Origin: Gammaproteobacteria bacterium
GTDB lineage: Bacteria > Pseudomonadota > Gammaproteobacteria > Chromatiales > Chromatiaceae
Direction of reading: 5' to 3'
DNA: 64,000 nucleotides
Assembly: GCA_021773975.1 (NCBI GenBank)
Contig: JAJFJN010000019.1
Location: 1 to 64,000 of the forward strand
The translations under genes and the position numbers were made by a program. The notes below the pieces were generated by a model. It did no database searches. It was not told the DNA's origin and saw only the letters and a program-made list of their open reading frames with translations. This document shows positions 53,825-63,803 of the stretch, one piece after another (the stretch's first letter is position 1; every line of letters starts with the position of its first letter).

Positions 53825-55282
53825 ATGCACAATAAAAGTATTACAGAGCTGGCCGCAGATCTGCGCGCTGGTGACTACTCCAGCGTTGAGCTGACCCAAT
53901 ATTTTCTTGATCGTATCCAACGGATGGATGCTGGGCTGAATAGCTTTGTTACTGTCTGTAGCGACGAGGCATTGAGTGCTGCTCAAGCAGCTGACCGGCA
54001 GCTGCAAGCCGGACAGGGTGGATTGCTGACAGGCATACCAATTGCTCACAAGGATATCTTTTGCACAAAGGGGATCAGAACCACCTGTGGTTCCAAGATG
54101 CTGGAGAACTTCATCTCGCCCTACGATGCCACGGTGGTTACGCGTCTTAAGGCGGCGGGTGTAGTCAATCTGGGTAAAACCAATATGGATGAGTTTGCTA
54201 TGGGTTCCTCCAATGAAACCAGCTATTACGGTCCAGTGCGTAATCCCTGGGATACTGAAACCGTACCAGGTGGCTCATCCGGTGGTTCAGCAGCTTGCGT
54301 CGCTGCACGTCTAGCGCCTGCCGCAACAGGCACAGATACCGGCGGATCTATCCGTCAGCCTGCTGCCCTGTGTGGTATCACCGGATTAAAACCGACCTAT
54401 GGACGCGTCTCCCGCTACGGCATGATTGCCTTTGCCTCAAGCCTGGATCAGGCAGGCCCCATGACCACCAGCGCTGCCGATGCGGCTATTCTGTTACAGG
54501 CCATGGCCGGTTTTGATGAGCGGGACTCCACCAGTGCTGACCAACCTGTGCCAGACTATAGTGCTGGGTTGGAAGATGATCTGACTGGGTTGAAGATAGG
54601 CTTGCCAAAGGAGTATTTTGGCGAAGGGCTGGATGATGCAGTAGCCAAATCGGTCGAAGAGGCGATTGCTGAGTATCGTAAATTAGGGGCTGAAGTTATT
54701 GAGATCAGCCTGCCCAATACCCACCTGGCCGTGCCGACCTACTATGTCGTGGCTCCGGCAGAGTGCTCCTCCAATCTCTCTCGCTTTGATGGTGTGCGTT
54801 ACGGTCATCGTTGTGAGGATCCGAAAGATCTGGAGGATCTCTACAAACGCTCTCGCGCTGAGGGGTTTGGTGATGAGGTGAAACGGCGCATCCTGATTGG
54901 CACTTATGCGCTCTCTGCCGGTTATTATGATGCCTACTATCTGAAGGCACAGAAGATTCGCCACCTTATCTCAGATGACTTCACCCAGGCCTTTAAGCAG
55001 GTGGATGTCATCATGGGGCCAACAGCTCCTGACACTGGCTTTCGTATTGGTGAGCGGGCAGGTGACCCCGTCAGCATGTATCTGTCAGATATCTATACCA
55101 TTGCGGTCAATCTGGCAGGTCTGCCGGGGATCTCTATCCCTGCTGCTCCAGCGAATGGCAAGCCTGCCGGACTACAGATTATTGGCAACTACTTTGCTGA
55201 GGCCAAACTGCTAAATGTAGCGCACCGACTACAGATGGCTACTGATTATCACAAGGCAGCTCCTGCCAATTTGGGGCAATAA
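53825..55282 (+). CDS. gatA: Asp/Glu-tRNA amidotransferase subunit A
   Basis: 485 residues of the amidase signature family. Catalytic triad Lys in [11 protein letters not shown] near residue 77, cis-Ser and nucleophile Ser in [16 protein letters not shown] near 155-170. It releases ammonia from glutamine for GatB. Followed by gatB after 3 bp. Confidence 0.97.
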   Translation: MHNKSITELAADLRAGDYSSVELTQYFLDRIQRMDAGLNSFVTVCSDEALSAAQAADRQLQAGQGGLLTGIPIAHKDIFCTKGIRTTCGSKMLENFISPYDATVVTRLKAAGVVNLGKTNMDEFAMGSSNETSYYGPVRNPWDTETVPGGSSGGSAACVAARLAPAATGTDTGGSIRQPAALCGITGLKPTYGRVSRYGMIAFASSLDQAGPMTTSAADAAILLQAMAGFDERDSTSADQPVPDYSAGLEDDLTGLKIGLPKEYFGEGLDDAVAKSVEEAIAEYRKLGAEVIEISLPNTHLAVPTYYVVAPAECSSNLSRFDGVRYGHRCEDPKDLEDLYKRSRAEGFGDEVKRRILIGTYALSAGYYDAYYLKAQKIRHLISDDFTQAFKQVDVIMGPTAPDTGFRIGERAGDPVSMYLSDIYTIAVNLAGLPGISIPAAPANGKPAGLQIIGNYFAEAKLLNVAHRLQMATDYHKAAPANLGQ

Positions 55283-55285
55283 ATT

Positions 55286-56725
55286 ATGCAATGGGAAACA
55301 GTCATTGGTCTTGAGATTCATGCTCAATTGGCCACTAAATCAAAGATCTTCTCTGGCGCATCTACTGCCTATGGTGCAGAGCCTAACACCCAAGCCTGTA
55401 ATGTGGATCTGGGCATGCCGGGTGTATTGCCCGTATTGAACAGAGAAGCTGTTTGCATGGCGGTCAAATTTGGCGTAGCGATCGGCGCTAAGGTTGCTCC
55501 ACGTTCAGTATTTGCACGTAAAAATTATTTTTACCCTGACCTGCCAAAAGGCTACCAAATCAGCCAGATGGAGTTGCCAATTGTGGGTGTAGGCAAGTTG
55601 ACCATCAACCTGGGGGATGGTGAAAGCAAGGTGATTGGGATCACCCGCGCCCATCTGGAAGAGGATGCAGGCAAATCATTGCATGAAGATTTTCATGGCA
55701 TGACGGGCATTGACCTCAATCGAGCCGGTACACCGTTGCTTGAGATTGTCTCTGAGCCGGATATGAGCTCTGCTGTTGAAGCGGTTGCTTATGCCAAGAA
55801 GATTCATGCCTTGGTGCGTTATATTGAGATCTGTGATGGCAATATGGCAGAAGGCTCCTTCCGCTGTGATGCTAATGTCTCTGTGCGCCCTAAAGGCCAG
55901 GAAAAATTGGGTACTCGTGCTGAGCTGAAAAATCTCAACTCCTTTCGCTTTTTAGAGAAGGCAATCAACCTGGAGGTAGAGCGCCAGATCGATATTATCG
56001 AGTCGGGTGGCAAAGTAGCACAGGAGACGCGCCTGTACGATGCCGACCGCAATGAGACGCGCTCTATGCGCAGCAAGGAAGAGGCTAATGATTACCGCTA
56101 CTTCCCTGATCCTGATCTGTTGCCGGTGGAGCTGGATGACGCCTTTATTGATGCGATAAGAGAGACATTGCCGGAGCTACCCGATGAGAAGCGGCAGCGT
56201 TTTGAGGCGGATTATGTCTTGAGTCAGCAGGATGCAGTGGTGTTGACGGCCAGTCGCGAACTGGCTGATTACTATGAAGCAGTAGTAGCTACCGCACAAA
56301 CAGACCCTAAAATAGCGGCTAACTGGGTCTCTGGAGAGCTTGCTGCTGCATTGAATAAAGAAGCAGTGGATGTTGTAAATAGTCCCGTTACTGCTGAGCT
56401 ATTGGCAGGGCTGCTTAAACGCATCGCTGATCAAACCATCTCTGGCAAGATAGCCAAACAGGTATTTGAGGCGATGTGGCAGGGTGAAGGCGATGCGGAT
56501 GCCGTGATCGAAGCTAAAGGTCTGAAGCAGATCACCGACAGCGGTGCGATTGAAAAGCTGGTGGATGATGTGGTTACAACTAACCCCAAACAGGCAGAGC
56601 AGTATCGTTCAGGTAAAGATAAGTTGTTTGGTTTCTTTGTTGGGCAAGTCATGAAAGAGACGAAAGGTAAGGCTAATCCACAGCAGGTAAATGAGCTGCT
56701 AAAGAAACGGCTGGCACAGGACTAA
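55286..56725 (+). CDS. gatB: Asp/Glu-tRNA amidotransferase subunit B
   Basis: 479 residues. [20 protein letters not shown] at the start, [16 protein letters not shown] near 117, [16 protein letters not shown] near 145 and [11 protein letters not shown] near 192 are GatB blocks; the C-terminal YqeY-like tail is present. It phosphorylates and amidates mischarged tRNA. The presence of gatCAB suggests indirect Gln-tRNA and/or Asn-tRNA synthesis. Confidence 0.97.
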   Translation: MQWETVIGLEIHAQLATKSKIFSGASTAYGAEPNTQACNVDLGMPGVLPVLNREAVCMAVKFGVAIGAKVAPRSVFARKNYFYPDLPKGYQISQMELPIVGVGKLTINLGDGESKVIGITRAHLEEDAGKSLHEDFHGMTGIDLNRAGTPLLEIVSEPDMSSAVEAVAYAKKIHALVRYIEICDGNMAEGSFRCDANVSVRPKGQEKLGTRAELKNLNSFRFLEKAINLEVERQIDIIESGGKVAQETRLYDADRNETRSMRSKEEANDYRYFPDPDLLPVELDDAFIDAIRETLPELPDEKRQRFEADYVLSQQDAVVLTASRELADYYEAVVATAQTDPKIAANWVSGELAAALNKEAVDVVNSPVTAELLAGLLKRIADQTISGKIAKQVFEAMWQGEGDADAVIEAKGLKQITDSGAIEKLVDDVVTTNPKQAEQYRSGKDKLFGFFVGQVMKETKGKANPQQVNELLKKRLAQD

Positions 56726-56728
56726 CCC

Positions 56729-57157
56729 ATGTTTACCAATGATCGCACTAAGATGCGCAAGGTCTTTACGGATGCTTGGCGTAAACACCAGGATAAGCAA
56801 CCCATGGAGCCGTTGGAGCAGGTGATTGCTAATATTCTTGAGCAGCACCCGGAATACCATCAGTTGATGAAAGATCCGCAAGCTGCGCTGGATAAGGATT
56901 TCACTCCTGAAGGCGGGCAGAGCAACCCCTTCCTGCATATGAGCATGCATATTGCGATACAGGAGCAGCTGAGTACTAATCGCCCCGCAGGCATCACGGG
57001 ATTGTATCAGCAGATGATGCTACAGATTGGTGATCCGCATGAGGCAGAGCATCAAATTATGGAGTGCCTGGGTCAGATGCTGTGGGAGGCACAACGCGAG
57101 AATCGTATGCCAGATGAAACAGCCTATTTGGCTTCCCTCAAAGCACTGCTGCACTAA
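56729..57157 (+). CDS. DUF1841 family protein
   Basis: 142 residues. NPFLHMSMHIAIQEQLSTNR, with HEAEHQIMECLGQMLWEA near the end, is the DUF1841 signature; histidine/glutamate-rich helices suggest metal binding but function is unknown. It begins three bases after gatB and is probably read with it; a terminator follows. Confidence 0.9.
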   Translation: MFTNDRTKMRKVFTDAWRKHQDKQPMEPLEQVIANILEQHPEYHQLMKDPQAALDKDFTPEGGQSNPFLHMSMHIAIQEQLSTNRPAGITGLYQQMMLQIGDPHEAEHQIMECLGQMLWEAQRENRMPDETAYLASLKALLH

Positions 57158-57173
57158 GAACCGCAGGATAATA

Positions 57174-57208
57174 GCCCCCTCAAATTATGGGTGATTTGGG
57201 GGTATTTT
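57174..57208 (+). terminator. Rho-independent terminator of the gatCAB-DUF1841 operon
   Basis: CCCC-T-CAAAT pairs with ATTTG-GGGG (one bulged T) around TATGGGTG, followed by TATTTTAG. Confidence 0.8.
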
Positions 57209-57395
57209 AGTCAGTTACAGATACCCCATTTTTCGTGCCATTCTTTTAAGTTCATTCCTATTCAATTCCATTATGTGAGCTAGTTCCCATTTTTCAGTGA
57301 ACGGCTTCTTTTTTGGCAAAAAAAGGGTTAAGTTATTTGTGACTAACCCGATATACCACTACAAATAGCTTGAAAATTTTCAGGGAGATCAAGTG

Positions 57396-57677
57396 ATGAT
57401 AAAGCCAACTCTGATAACAGCCTTGCTGACTACCTATGTTCTATATGGTTGCTCTTCAATGGAGGAAAAAGAGGATGCTCCACACTTTGTTGGTAAAAAG
57501 AAAGCAGAATTGATTGAAGCGATTGGTGAGCCTAAATACTCGATTGACAGTACATTCGATGATCCACGGGCATCAAGAACCCTGGTTTATGCGACTACAA
57601 ATCCTAAACTACGCTGTGTTGAAAGCTACAAGATCGATAGCCATTCTCAAACGGTTATCGATTACGCCTGTCGATGA
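57396..57677 (+). CDS. Small lipoprotein of unknown function
   Basis: 93 residues. TALLTTYVLYGCSSMEE gives a lipobox (LYGC). The mature part GKKKAELIEAIGEPKYSIDS resembles the helix-turn of BamE/SmpA-type small lipoproteins (a G-x-P step after a helix). GGGAG lies upstream of both GTG 57393 and ATG 57396; the ATG is chosen. No neighbour hints at its task. Confidence 0.75.
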   Translation: MIKPTLITALLTTYVLYGCSSMEEKEDAPHFVGKKKAELIEAIGEPKYSIDSTFDDPRASRTLVYATTNPKLRCVESYKIDSHSQTVIDYACR

Positions 57678-57812
57678 ATGGGGCTGCTGTCTGGCACCGG
57701 GGTGCTGATAGTGAGGTAAGAGGATGGGTACAGGTTGTGAGTTGAAAGCAGGGGGGGAACCTTGTCATACTTACAGCCTGTACCTTAAATCTTCCAGCCT
57801 GGAGTCCATATC

Positions 57813-58127
57813 ATGTCCGTATTATTAGAATTTAGCATGTTTCCCACTGATACAGGTGAGAGCAAGAGTGCCTACGTCAGCCAAGTGATCAAGATGATTC
57901 GCGATAGTGGTGTTGACTACCAGTTAAGCCCCATGGGCACTGTTATTGAAACGGCTACTATGCAGGAAGCCTTGGATCTTATTGGAAAAGCCTACGCTGT
58001 ATTAGAGTCTCAAGGCTGTAATCGAGTCTACTCCTCCCTTAAATTTGATATCCGAAAGGGTAAAGAAAATCGTCTCACAGGTAAGATTAAATCAGTAAGA
58101 GATAAAATAGGCGATATTAATACCTAA
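57813..58127 (+). CDS. MTH1187-family (YqgV-like, DUF77) thiamine-binding-type protein
   Basis: 104 residues with ferredoxin-like fold. LLEFSMFPTDTGESKSAYVS and YQLSPMGTVIE near residue 40 are the DUF77 signature; a relative was shown to bind thiamine or HMP. The C-terminal tail is basic. Stand-alone gene. Confidence 0.9.
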   Translation: MSVLLEFSMFPTDTGESKSAYVSQVIKMIRDSGVDYQLSPMGTVIETATMQEALDLIGKAYAVLESQGCNRVYSSLKFDIRKGKENRLTGKIKSVRDKIGDINT

Positions 58128-58327
58128 CCTACCATTTGGCTGATTATTAGTGGCTAATATTTAGAGTCCCATTCCTTTGAGTGATTAATAAAGGGTGGGG
58201 CTTTAACCGTTATGGGGGTATTTTTGCACAGAAATATATCCACGCTGAGATTAGCTGCATATGGGAACTCATTAAATGTTGTGCCAGAATGGTTACCATT
58301 AAGATATCACTCTATGAGGCCACAGCT

Positions 58328-59764
58328 ATGATAAAGAAAGCCTATATTGCGGGACAATGGGTAGAGACGGGAGAGCAGCTTGAGGTTGCCAACCCTTATG
58401 ATGGTGCAGTGTTTGCCAGGGTTGCTATTTGTGGCAAGAATGAGATTGAGCAGGCATTGGCTGCTGCCTATGCCTGCCGTGCTGAGATGGCAGCGTTGGA
58501 GCCTTACCAGCGTGCTGATGCATTGAGTTTTATCAGTGATAAGTTAGAGCAGCGGGCAGAGGAATTTGCCCAAGTACTTTCGCAAGAGAATGGCAAAACG
58601 ATTGCTGAGTCGCGAGTAGAGGTTGCCCGCGCAGTGGCCACCTTTGATATTGCTGCGGGTGAATCTACTCGTATCTACGGTGAAGCCTATGACCTTGGTA
58701 TCAACAAAATGGGAGCAGGCCGCCGTTGTATCGTCCGTCATTATCCCGTGGGTGTTGTATCGGCCATTGCTCCTTTTAACTTCCCGCTCAATCTGGCAAT
58801 CCACAAAATTGCTCCAGCCCTTGCAGTAGGCTGTCCTATCGTACTGAAACCTGCGTCAAAGACACCCGTAACCAGCCTGATGCTGGCTGAGATTATTGAA
58901 AAATCAGGGCTGCCAAAAGGTGCATTCTCAGTCGTGCCCAGTGGTCGGGCTGCGGGTCAGATGTTGGTAGAGGATGAGCGTATCAATTTACTGACATTTA
59001 CGGGCTCCCCGGAAGTGGGCTGGAAGATGAAGCGGGATGCAGGTAAGAAAAAAGTGGTGCTGGAGCTAGGTGGAAATGCGGGCTTAATTATAGATAAAGA
59101 TCTATCTGAAAAGGATTGGGATTGGCTGATTAGCCGAGCGGTTATTGGTGCTTTTTATCAAAGTGGCCAAGTCTGTATATCTGTCCAACGTATCTTTGCC
59201 CATCGTGATATTTATGATGAATTTAAAAAGCGTTTTATTCAGGCAACGGCAGAACTAAAGGCAGGTGATCCGCTGGATGAGTCAACAACCTTGGGGCCTA
59301 TAGTTGACACGAACAACCGTGACCGCCTTAAAGGTTGGATTGATGAAGCCATAGCGGGTGGGGCAAAATTGGTTGCGGGTAATGCGATTGCAGAGTGTGG
59401 TCAAGGTAATACCTTGCAAGCCACCATACTGGAGGATGTCGATCCTAACTTAACCATCTGTCGAGAAGAGGCCTTTGGCCCGGTTGTCACACTGACCGCT
59501 GTGGACTCTATGGAAGAGGCATTTGAACGGGTTAATGATTCAGATTTTGGGTTACAGTGCGGCATCTTTACCAATAACTTCGATACCGTAATGCGAGCCT
59601 TTGATGTCTTAGAAGTGGGTGGTGTGATCCATAATGATGTGCCCGCTTTTAGAGTCGACTCAATGCCATACGGCGGTGTTAAAGATTCAGGGCAGGGTCG
59701 TGAAGGTATTCGCTATGCCATGCATGATATGTTGGAAGAGCGGGTGCTGGTTTATAAAGCATAA
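58328..59764 (+). CDS. NAD(P)-dependent aldehyde dehydrogenase, second paralogue
   Basis: 478 residues. AIAPFNFPLNLAIHKIAPAL near residue 145, FTGSPEVGWKM near 222, general-base Glu in VLELGGNAG near 245 and nucleophile in QSGQVCISVQR near 280 (single Cys). It belongs to lactaldehyde/phosphonoacetaldehyde/GAPN-like ALDHs rather than to the AldB type of 25059. The long frame from 58181 is rejected in favour of ATG 58328 with GAGG upstream and IAGQW at the proper distance. Substrate unknown. Confidence 0.92.
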   Translation: MIKKAYIAGQWVETGEQLEVANPYDGAVFARVAICGKNEIEQALAAAYACRAEMAALEPYQRADALSFISDKLEQRAEEFAQVLSQENGKTIAESRVEVARAVATFDIAAGESTRIYGEAYDLGINKMGAGRRCIVRHYPVGVVSAIAPFNFPLNLAIHKIAPALAVGCPIVLKPASKTPVTSLMLAEIIEKSGLPKGAFSVVPSGRAAGQMLVEDERINLLTFTGSPEVGWKMKRDAGKKKVVLELGGNAGLIIDKDLSEKDWDWLISRAVIGAFYQSGQVCISVQRIFAHRDIYDEFKKRFIQATAELKAGDPLDESTTLGPIVDTNNRDRLKGWIDEAIAGGAKLVAGNAIAECGQGNTLQATILEDVDPNLTICREEAFGPVVTLTAVDSMEEAFERVNDSDFGLQCGIFTNNFDTVMRAFDVLEVGGVIHNDVPAFRVDSMPYGGVKDSGQGREGIRYAMHDMLEERVLVYKA

Positions 59765-59983
59765 TCCCATATTTCAAAGATAAGAACGTGCGCTCTGAAT
59801 ACCAGCGCCCCTTCAGGCATAGAAGATGGGGTATGGAGAGGGTCTTAAATTAGAGCAATGTGCAACGCAGCCTGACTCATCTAAAGAGAGAAGAGCAGGG
59901 ATATACAAACATCAATCGCCCTCATCAATTGGCATGCCTGTGCTGTTGATGAGTGGCGTTATTGACGCAGTCACCAGAAGAGC

Positions 59984-60187
59984 TCAGGCGTAAACGTTTA
60001 AATTTTGTCCTACACTAGAATCTGAGCTGCTGGGGGTTATTTTAGGAATGGAGTTAACGAGCTGGGCAACCATCTGCCTTTCGTTGTCCATAGATTCCTT
60101 TAACGCAAAAATGGCAGCTTGATCTCTTACTGTGCCACTTTGCCCAGTGGTATTAACGGGGGTGGTGGAAACGCCTGCAATATTCAT
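59984..60187 (-). CDS. YjfB-like putative motility protein
   Basis: 67 residues beginning MNIAGVSTTPVNTTG and ending SSVGQNLNVYA. The short helix and disordered C-terminal tail fit the YjfB family, tentatively linked to motility. GAGGAG precedes the ATG. It is the only minus-strand gene in this stretch. Function unproven. Confidence 0.72.
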   Translation of the reverse strand: MNIAGVSTTPVNTTGQSGTVRDQAAIFALKESMDNERQMVAQLVNSIPKITPSSSDSSVGQNLNVYA

Positions 60188-60294
60188 AGAAATCTCCTCT
60201 GTATCAATAAAACGCTTTCTTCTACTTAAGTATCGGCCACTTCTAAGAGATTTTTAGCTAAAACAGTGATTTAAGGAACCATCTGCCTAAATAA

Positions 60295-60317
60295 GCAGAA
60301 TCAATGAGTGATTCTGC
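60295..60317. promoter_or_regulatory. Perfect inverted repeat in the divergent yjfB-like / host-attachment intergenic region
   Basis: GCAGAATCA and TGATTCTGC are perfect nine-base arms around ATGAG. It is about 110 bp upstream of the YjfB-like start. Followed on the plus strand by CAATTTTATTT, so either a terminator-like hairpin or an operator. The remainder of 60188-60532 shows no gene. Confidence 0.5.
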
Positions 60318-60532
60318 CAATTTTATTTAATGCTAAATTCAGGTCATGAAATAAAGACTCAACCGGAATCTGATGCTGCATTTATAGTGTAGAGTGGTTT
60401 TTCACTGTGGGTCTTATATTTTTCTAGGAAAATAATCCAAGCAGGTAAATAGCGGCATATTTTAGGGTCAGAACGATTTTGTTTGCACTATGATTAGCTT
60501 GTGGGCTAATGCATAACTAAGGAGAGACTAAG

Positions 60533-60970
60533 ATGCTAAAAGCTTGGATCATAGTGGCAGACGCTGGACATGCACGTATTTTTTCAGTTGAACAGCCAAA
60601 TAATGAGTTGGTAGAGATTCAACCCCTGACATGCCCTGAAGCACGGCTGCATGAGGGAGATATGGTCTCTGATAGCCCCGGCAGGGGGCGCAATGCTTCA
60701 GGATCAGGCAGTCATGACGTGGGCCACACATCTGATGCTAAGCAGGAGGCGGCTATACGCTTTGCTGGGCGGGTCTCTGAGGTCATTGAAACTGGCCGTA
60801 TAGCAGGTCGATTCAATCGATTGTATGTCATTGCTGCGCCTGCCTTTCTTGGTATTCTGAGAAAACATTACAGCAGTGCGACCTCGCAATTGATTTCTGC
60901 TGAAATTGATAAAAACCTCACCACTCATGACGCAATTGAAATACGTAAACAGCTACCAAAGCAGCTTTAA
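60533..60970 (+). CDS. Host attachment protein family (AtsE-like)
   Basis: 145 residues. LKAWIIVADAGHARIFSVEQ with later AAIRFAGRVSEVIETGRIAG and VIAAPAFLGILRKHY corresponds to the family named after the Agrobacterium attachment protein (PF10116). The fold resembles eRF1/Pelota middle domains with no firm function. GGAGAG is well placed before the ATG. It precedes a Lon-family protease gene by about 100 bp. Confidence 0.88.
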   Translation: MLKAWIIVADAGHARIFSVEQPNNELVEIQPLTCPEARLHEGDMVSDSPGRGRNASGSGSHDVGHTSDAKQEAAIRFAGRVSEVIETGRIAGRFNRLYVIAAPAFLGILRKHYSSATSQLISAEIDKNLTTHDAIEIRKQLPKQL

Positions 60971-61068
60971 TGTGGTGCATCTGTGAAGCGGGGCTTAAGC
61001 CTCAGGTATGCCTACATCACTAAAGCTGTATCTAAAGTAAAAAAGCTATCGAATAGGAGCGGCGTTTT

Positions 61069-63468
61069 TTGATAAATTCTCTGAAACCAAACCAGCTCTA
61101 TCACAGTTGTGACCTTGGCCAGCTCTTATTTGAGACAACTGCAGACCTGGATCCGCTCGCTGAAACGATTGGGCAGCAGCGTGTACTTGAGTCCATCCAA
61201 TTCGGTGTGGGCATGCACCATGAAGGCTATAACCTCTATGTGATGGGATCTGCTGGATTAGGCAGGCATACCGTTGTGCGCCGGGAGCTTGAGACCCAGG
61301 CGGAGAGTGCAGCTGTCCCCTGTGACTGGTGTTATATCGCCAACTTTCAAAATCATCACAAACCCTGTGTGCTACAGCTACCCGCAGGTGTCGGACGCAA
61401 ACTGCAGCGTGACATGGGGCAATTGGTGGATGATATCTTTAATGCGGTACAAGCTGCTTTTCATAGTGGTGAATATCGCAGGCGTGCGCAGGAGATAAAT
61501 GACGAGTTCAAAGCCCTTGAAGATGAGATGACTGAGGCGCTGGGTAAAAAGGCAAAACTGCGAGGCATTGCCTTGCGGCATACATCAACGGGCTATACCT
61601 TAGCCCCCCGTAAAGATGGCGCCATTCTCAATGCTGATGAGTTTAAGACCCTGCCAGAAGAAGAGCAGGAGAAGATTGAATCAGAGATTGCTGTGATAAA
61701 AGAGGAGCTGAAAAGCTCCATGACCCAGTTGCCAATCTGGCAGCAGAAAATGCGGAAGCAGTTTAAAGAGCTGGATGAAGAGGTGACATCGGTAACCGTC
61801 TCCCAGTTGATTGCAGAGTTGGAGTTGGCCTATCTAAAGGTTCCCGGTGTCCCAGATTATCTTGCAGCAGTTAAACAGGATGTTATTGAAAACATGGAAC
61901 AGTTCCGGGAACAGGAATCTGATGAGGAGAAACCACACTTAAACCCGAGTGCAGAATTTTCCCGCTACCATATCAATATCCTGGTGGATAATGCTGAAGT
62001 CCAGGGTGCCCCAATCGTCTATGAAGACAGCCCTACCTATCAAAACCTTATTGGCCGGGTCGAACATATGGCTCGCTTTGGCACATTGCTGACTGATTTT
62101 ACGATGATCAAGCCTGGGGCGCTGCACCGGGCAAATGGTGGCTATCTGGTGCTGGATGCCGAGCAGGTACTCGCTAATCCCTTTGCCTGGGATGGGCTAA
62201 AGCGTGCCCTGAGTGCGCGGGAGATCAGGATAGAGCCTATAGAGCGAAGACTTAGCCTGGTCAGCACCATCTCGCTCGAGCCTCAAACGATTCCCATAGA
62301 TCTAAAAGTGGTCATGATTGGCAGCCGTCTGCTCTACTACATGCTTAAGGCCTATGACCCGGAATTCAGCCTGCTGTTTAAAGTGGCCGCTGATTTTGCA
62401 GAGGACATGCCACGAGAAAAGCAGAATGACCAACTCTATGCCCGCTTGATTGGCACCCTACAGCAACGTGAAGCGTTGCGAGGCATCACCCCTGAAGGTG
62501 TGGCCTGCATGATTGAAGAGAGTGCCCGGCGGGCAGAGAATGGAGAGAAGCTCTCTTTGCATATGGGTAGTCTGACAGACCTAATGAAAGAGGCAGACTA
62601 CTGGGCCAATAAAGCTGATCATGAATATATCGGCAGGGAAGATGTGCAGGCAGCGGTAAAGGCTCAGGTGCGGCGGGTAGACCAGCTGCGTGAACAGCTG
62701 CATGAAGAGATACTCTCCGGCACCCTGCTAATCTCTACCGAAGGGGTGCAGTTGGCCCAGGTCAATGCCCTGAGTGTTATACAGATGGGCGACCATATGT
62801 TTGGTGTTCCGGCACGTGTCAGTGCCACAGCACGCATGGGTGCTGGGCAGGTCATTGATATTGAACGGGAGGTAGAACAGGCAGGAACCTTGCACTCCAA
62901 AGGGGTGCTGATTCTCTCCTCCTACCTGGCCAGTCGTTATGCCAAACATCAGCCGCTTTCGGTTTCAGCCAGTTTGGTATTTGAGCAGACCTACGGTGCA
63001 ATTGAGGGGGATAGTGCTTCTGCAGCTGAGTTGTGCGCGCTGCTTTCTGCGCTGGGTGATCTTCCTATTAAACAATCTTTGGCCATTACCGGCTCCATAA
63101 ACCAGCACGGTGAGATGCAGGCCATTGGTGGTGTCTGTGAAAAGATTGAAGGCTTCTTTGATATCTGTGACAAAAGAGGACTGACGGGTAAAGAGGGTGT
63201 CATTATTCCATTGGCCAATGTTAAAGACTTAATGCTACGCCACCGGGTTATTGAAGCGGTGGAGCAGGGTAAATTTAGTATCTACGCTGTAACCCATGTG
63301 GAGCAGGCTATGGAGTTATTGACCAATAAAATTGCTGGAACTCCAAATGCAGATGGGCTTTATCCATTAGATTCTATTAATGGTCATATTCAGCTCCGGC
63401 TTGCAGAATGGACGGCGTTGCGCTTGCAATATGCAGGACAGCAGGGGCAGGAGGATGAAGCAGAGTAG
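61069..63468 (+). CDS. Lon-family ATP-dependent protease (YcbZ/LonH-like)
   Basis: 799 residues starting with TTG (AGGAG ten bases upstream). The AAA-like N-terminal part has a degenerate P-loop GSAGLGRHT near residue 65, with Arg where Lys is usual; this is common in this branch. The C-terminal S16 domain has GAIEGDSASAAELCALLSAL near 645 (catalytic Ser) and IGGVCEKIEGFFD near 688 (catalytic Lys). A long helical insertion (about 140-240) lies between. The substrate is unknown; the family is distinct from housekeeping Lon. Confidence 0.9.
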   Translation: MINSLKPNQLYHSCDLGQLLFETTADLDPLAETIGQQRVLESIQFGVGMHHEGYNLYVMGSAGLGRHTVVRRELETQAESAAVPCDWCYIANFQNHHKPCVLQLPAGVGRKLQRDMGQLVDDIFNAVQAAFHSGEYRRRAQEINDEFKALEDEMTEALGKKAKLRGIALRHTSTGYTLAPRKDGAILNADEFKTLPEEEQEKIESEIAVIKEELKSSMTQLPIWQQKMRKQFKELDEEVTSVTVSQLIAELELAYLKVPGVPDYLAAVKQDVIENMEQFREQESDEEKPHLNPSAEFSRYHINILVDNAEVQGAPIVYEDSPTYQNLIGRVEHMARFGTLLTDFTMIKPGALHRANGGYLVLDAEQVLANPFAWDGLKRALSAREIRIEPIERRLSLVSTISLEPQTIPIDLKVVMIGSRLLYYMLKAYDPEFSLLFKVAADFAEDMPREKQNDQLYARLIGTLQQREALRGITPEGVACMIEESARRAENGEKLSLHMGSLTDLMKEADYWANKADHEYIGREDVQAAVKAQVRRVDQLREQLHEEILSGTLLISTEGVQLAQVNALSVIQMGDHMFGVPARVSATARMGAGQVIDIEREVEQAGTLHSKGVLILSSYLASRYAKHQPLSVSASLVFEQTYGAIEGDSASAAELCALLSALGDLPIKQSLAITGSINQHGEMQAIGGVCEKIEGFFDICDKRGLTGKEGVIIPLANVKDLMLRHRVIEAVEQGKFSIYAVTHVEQAMELLTNKIAGTPNADGLYPLDSINGHIQLRLAEWTALRLQYAGQQGQEDEAE

Positions 63469-63551
63469 GTGCGCTTAATTGTAGTAGTTCAGCCTTAATC
63501 TAACAGGCTATGTTAGCCACCAAGTGGTTTCCCAAATGGTGGCACACATTT

Positions 63552-63803
63552 CTAACTTGCCCCCACGTCTTGCCAGTCCTCTGCCAGCATATCGGTCTGA
63601 GAGGCCAGCCAAGGCACAAGGCTTTTTGGTGCAGCCTCATTATCGGTCTGTAGCCCAGTGGTGTTAATGTAGATGTAAGGGCTTGTCATCTTGCTGTTTT
63701 CATCTGGCACTTGCAGCTCAATAAAAATACCCTTGCCGTTCCAGCCTTTACGGGCAACCCTGCGCCCTGCTTTTAGCTCATGTATTGCATCACCGAAGTT
63801 CAT
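63552..63803 (-). CDS. DUF2829 protein (Tad2-like)
   Basis: 83 residues. MNFGDAIHELKAGRRVARKG and WNGKGIFIELQ are the DUF2829 start, and LVPWLASQTDMLAEDW is its typical end. Phage members of this family (Tad2) sequester the cyclic ADP-ribose signal of Thoeris defence; chromosomal members are often prophage or plasmid relics. The whole family signature is intact. No other phage genes are seen on its left, and the right is beyond the window. Confidence 0.85.
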   Translation of the reverse strand: MNFGDAIHELKAGRRVARKGWNGKGIFIELQVPDENSKMTSPYIYINTTGLQTDNEAAPKSLVPWLASQTDMLAEDWQDVGAS

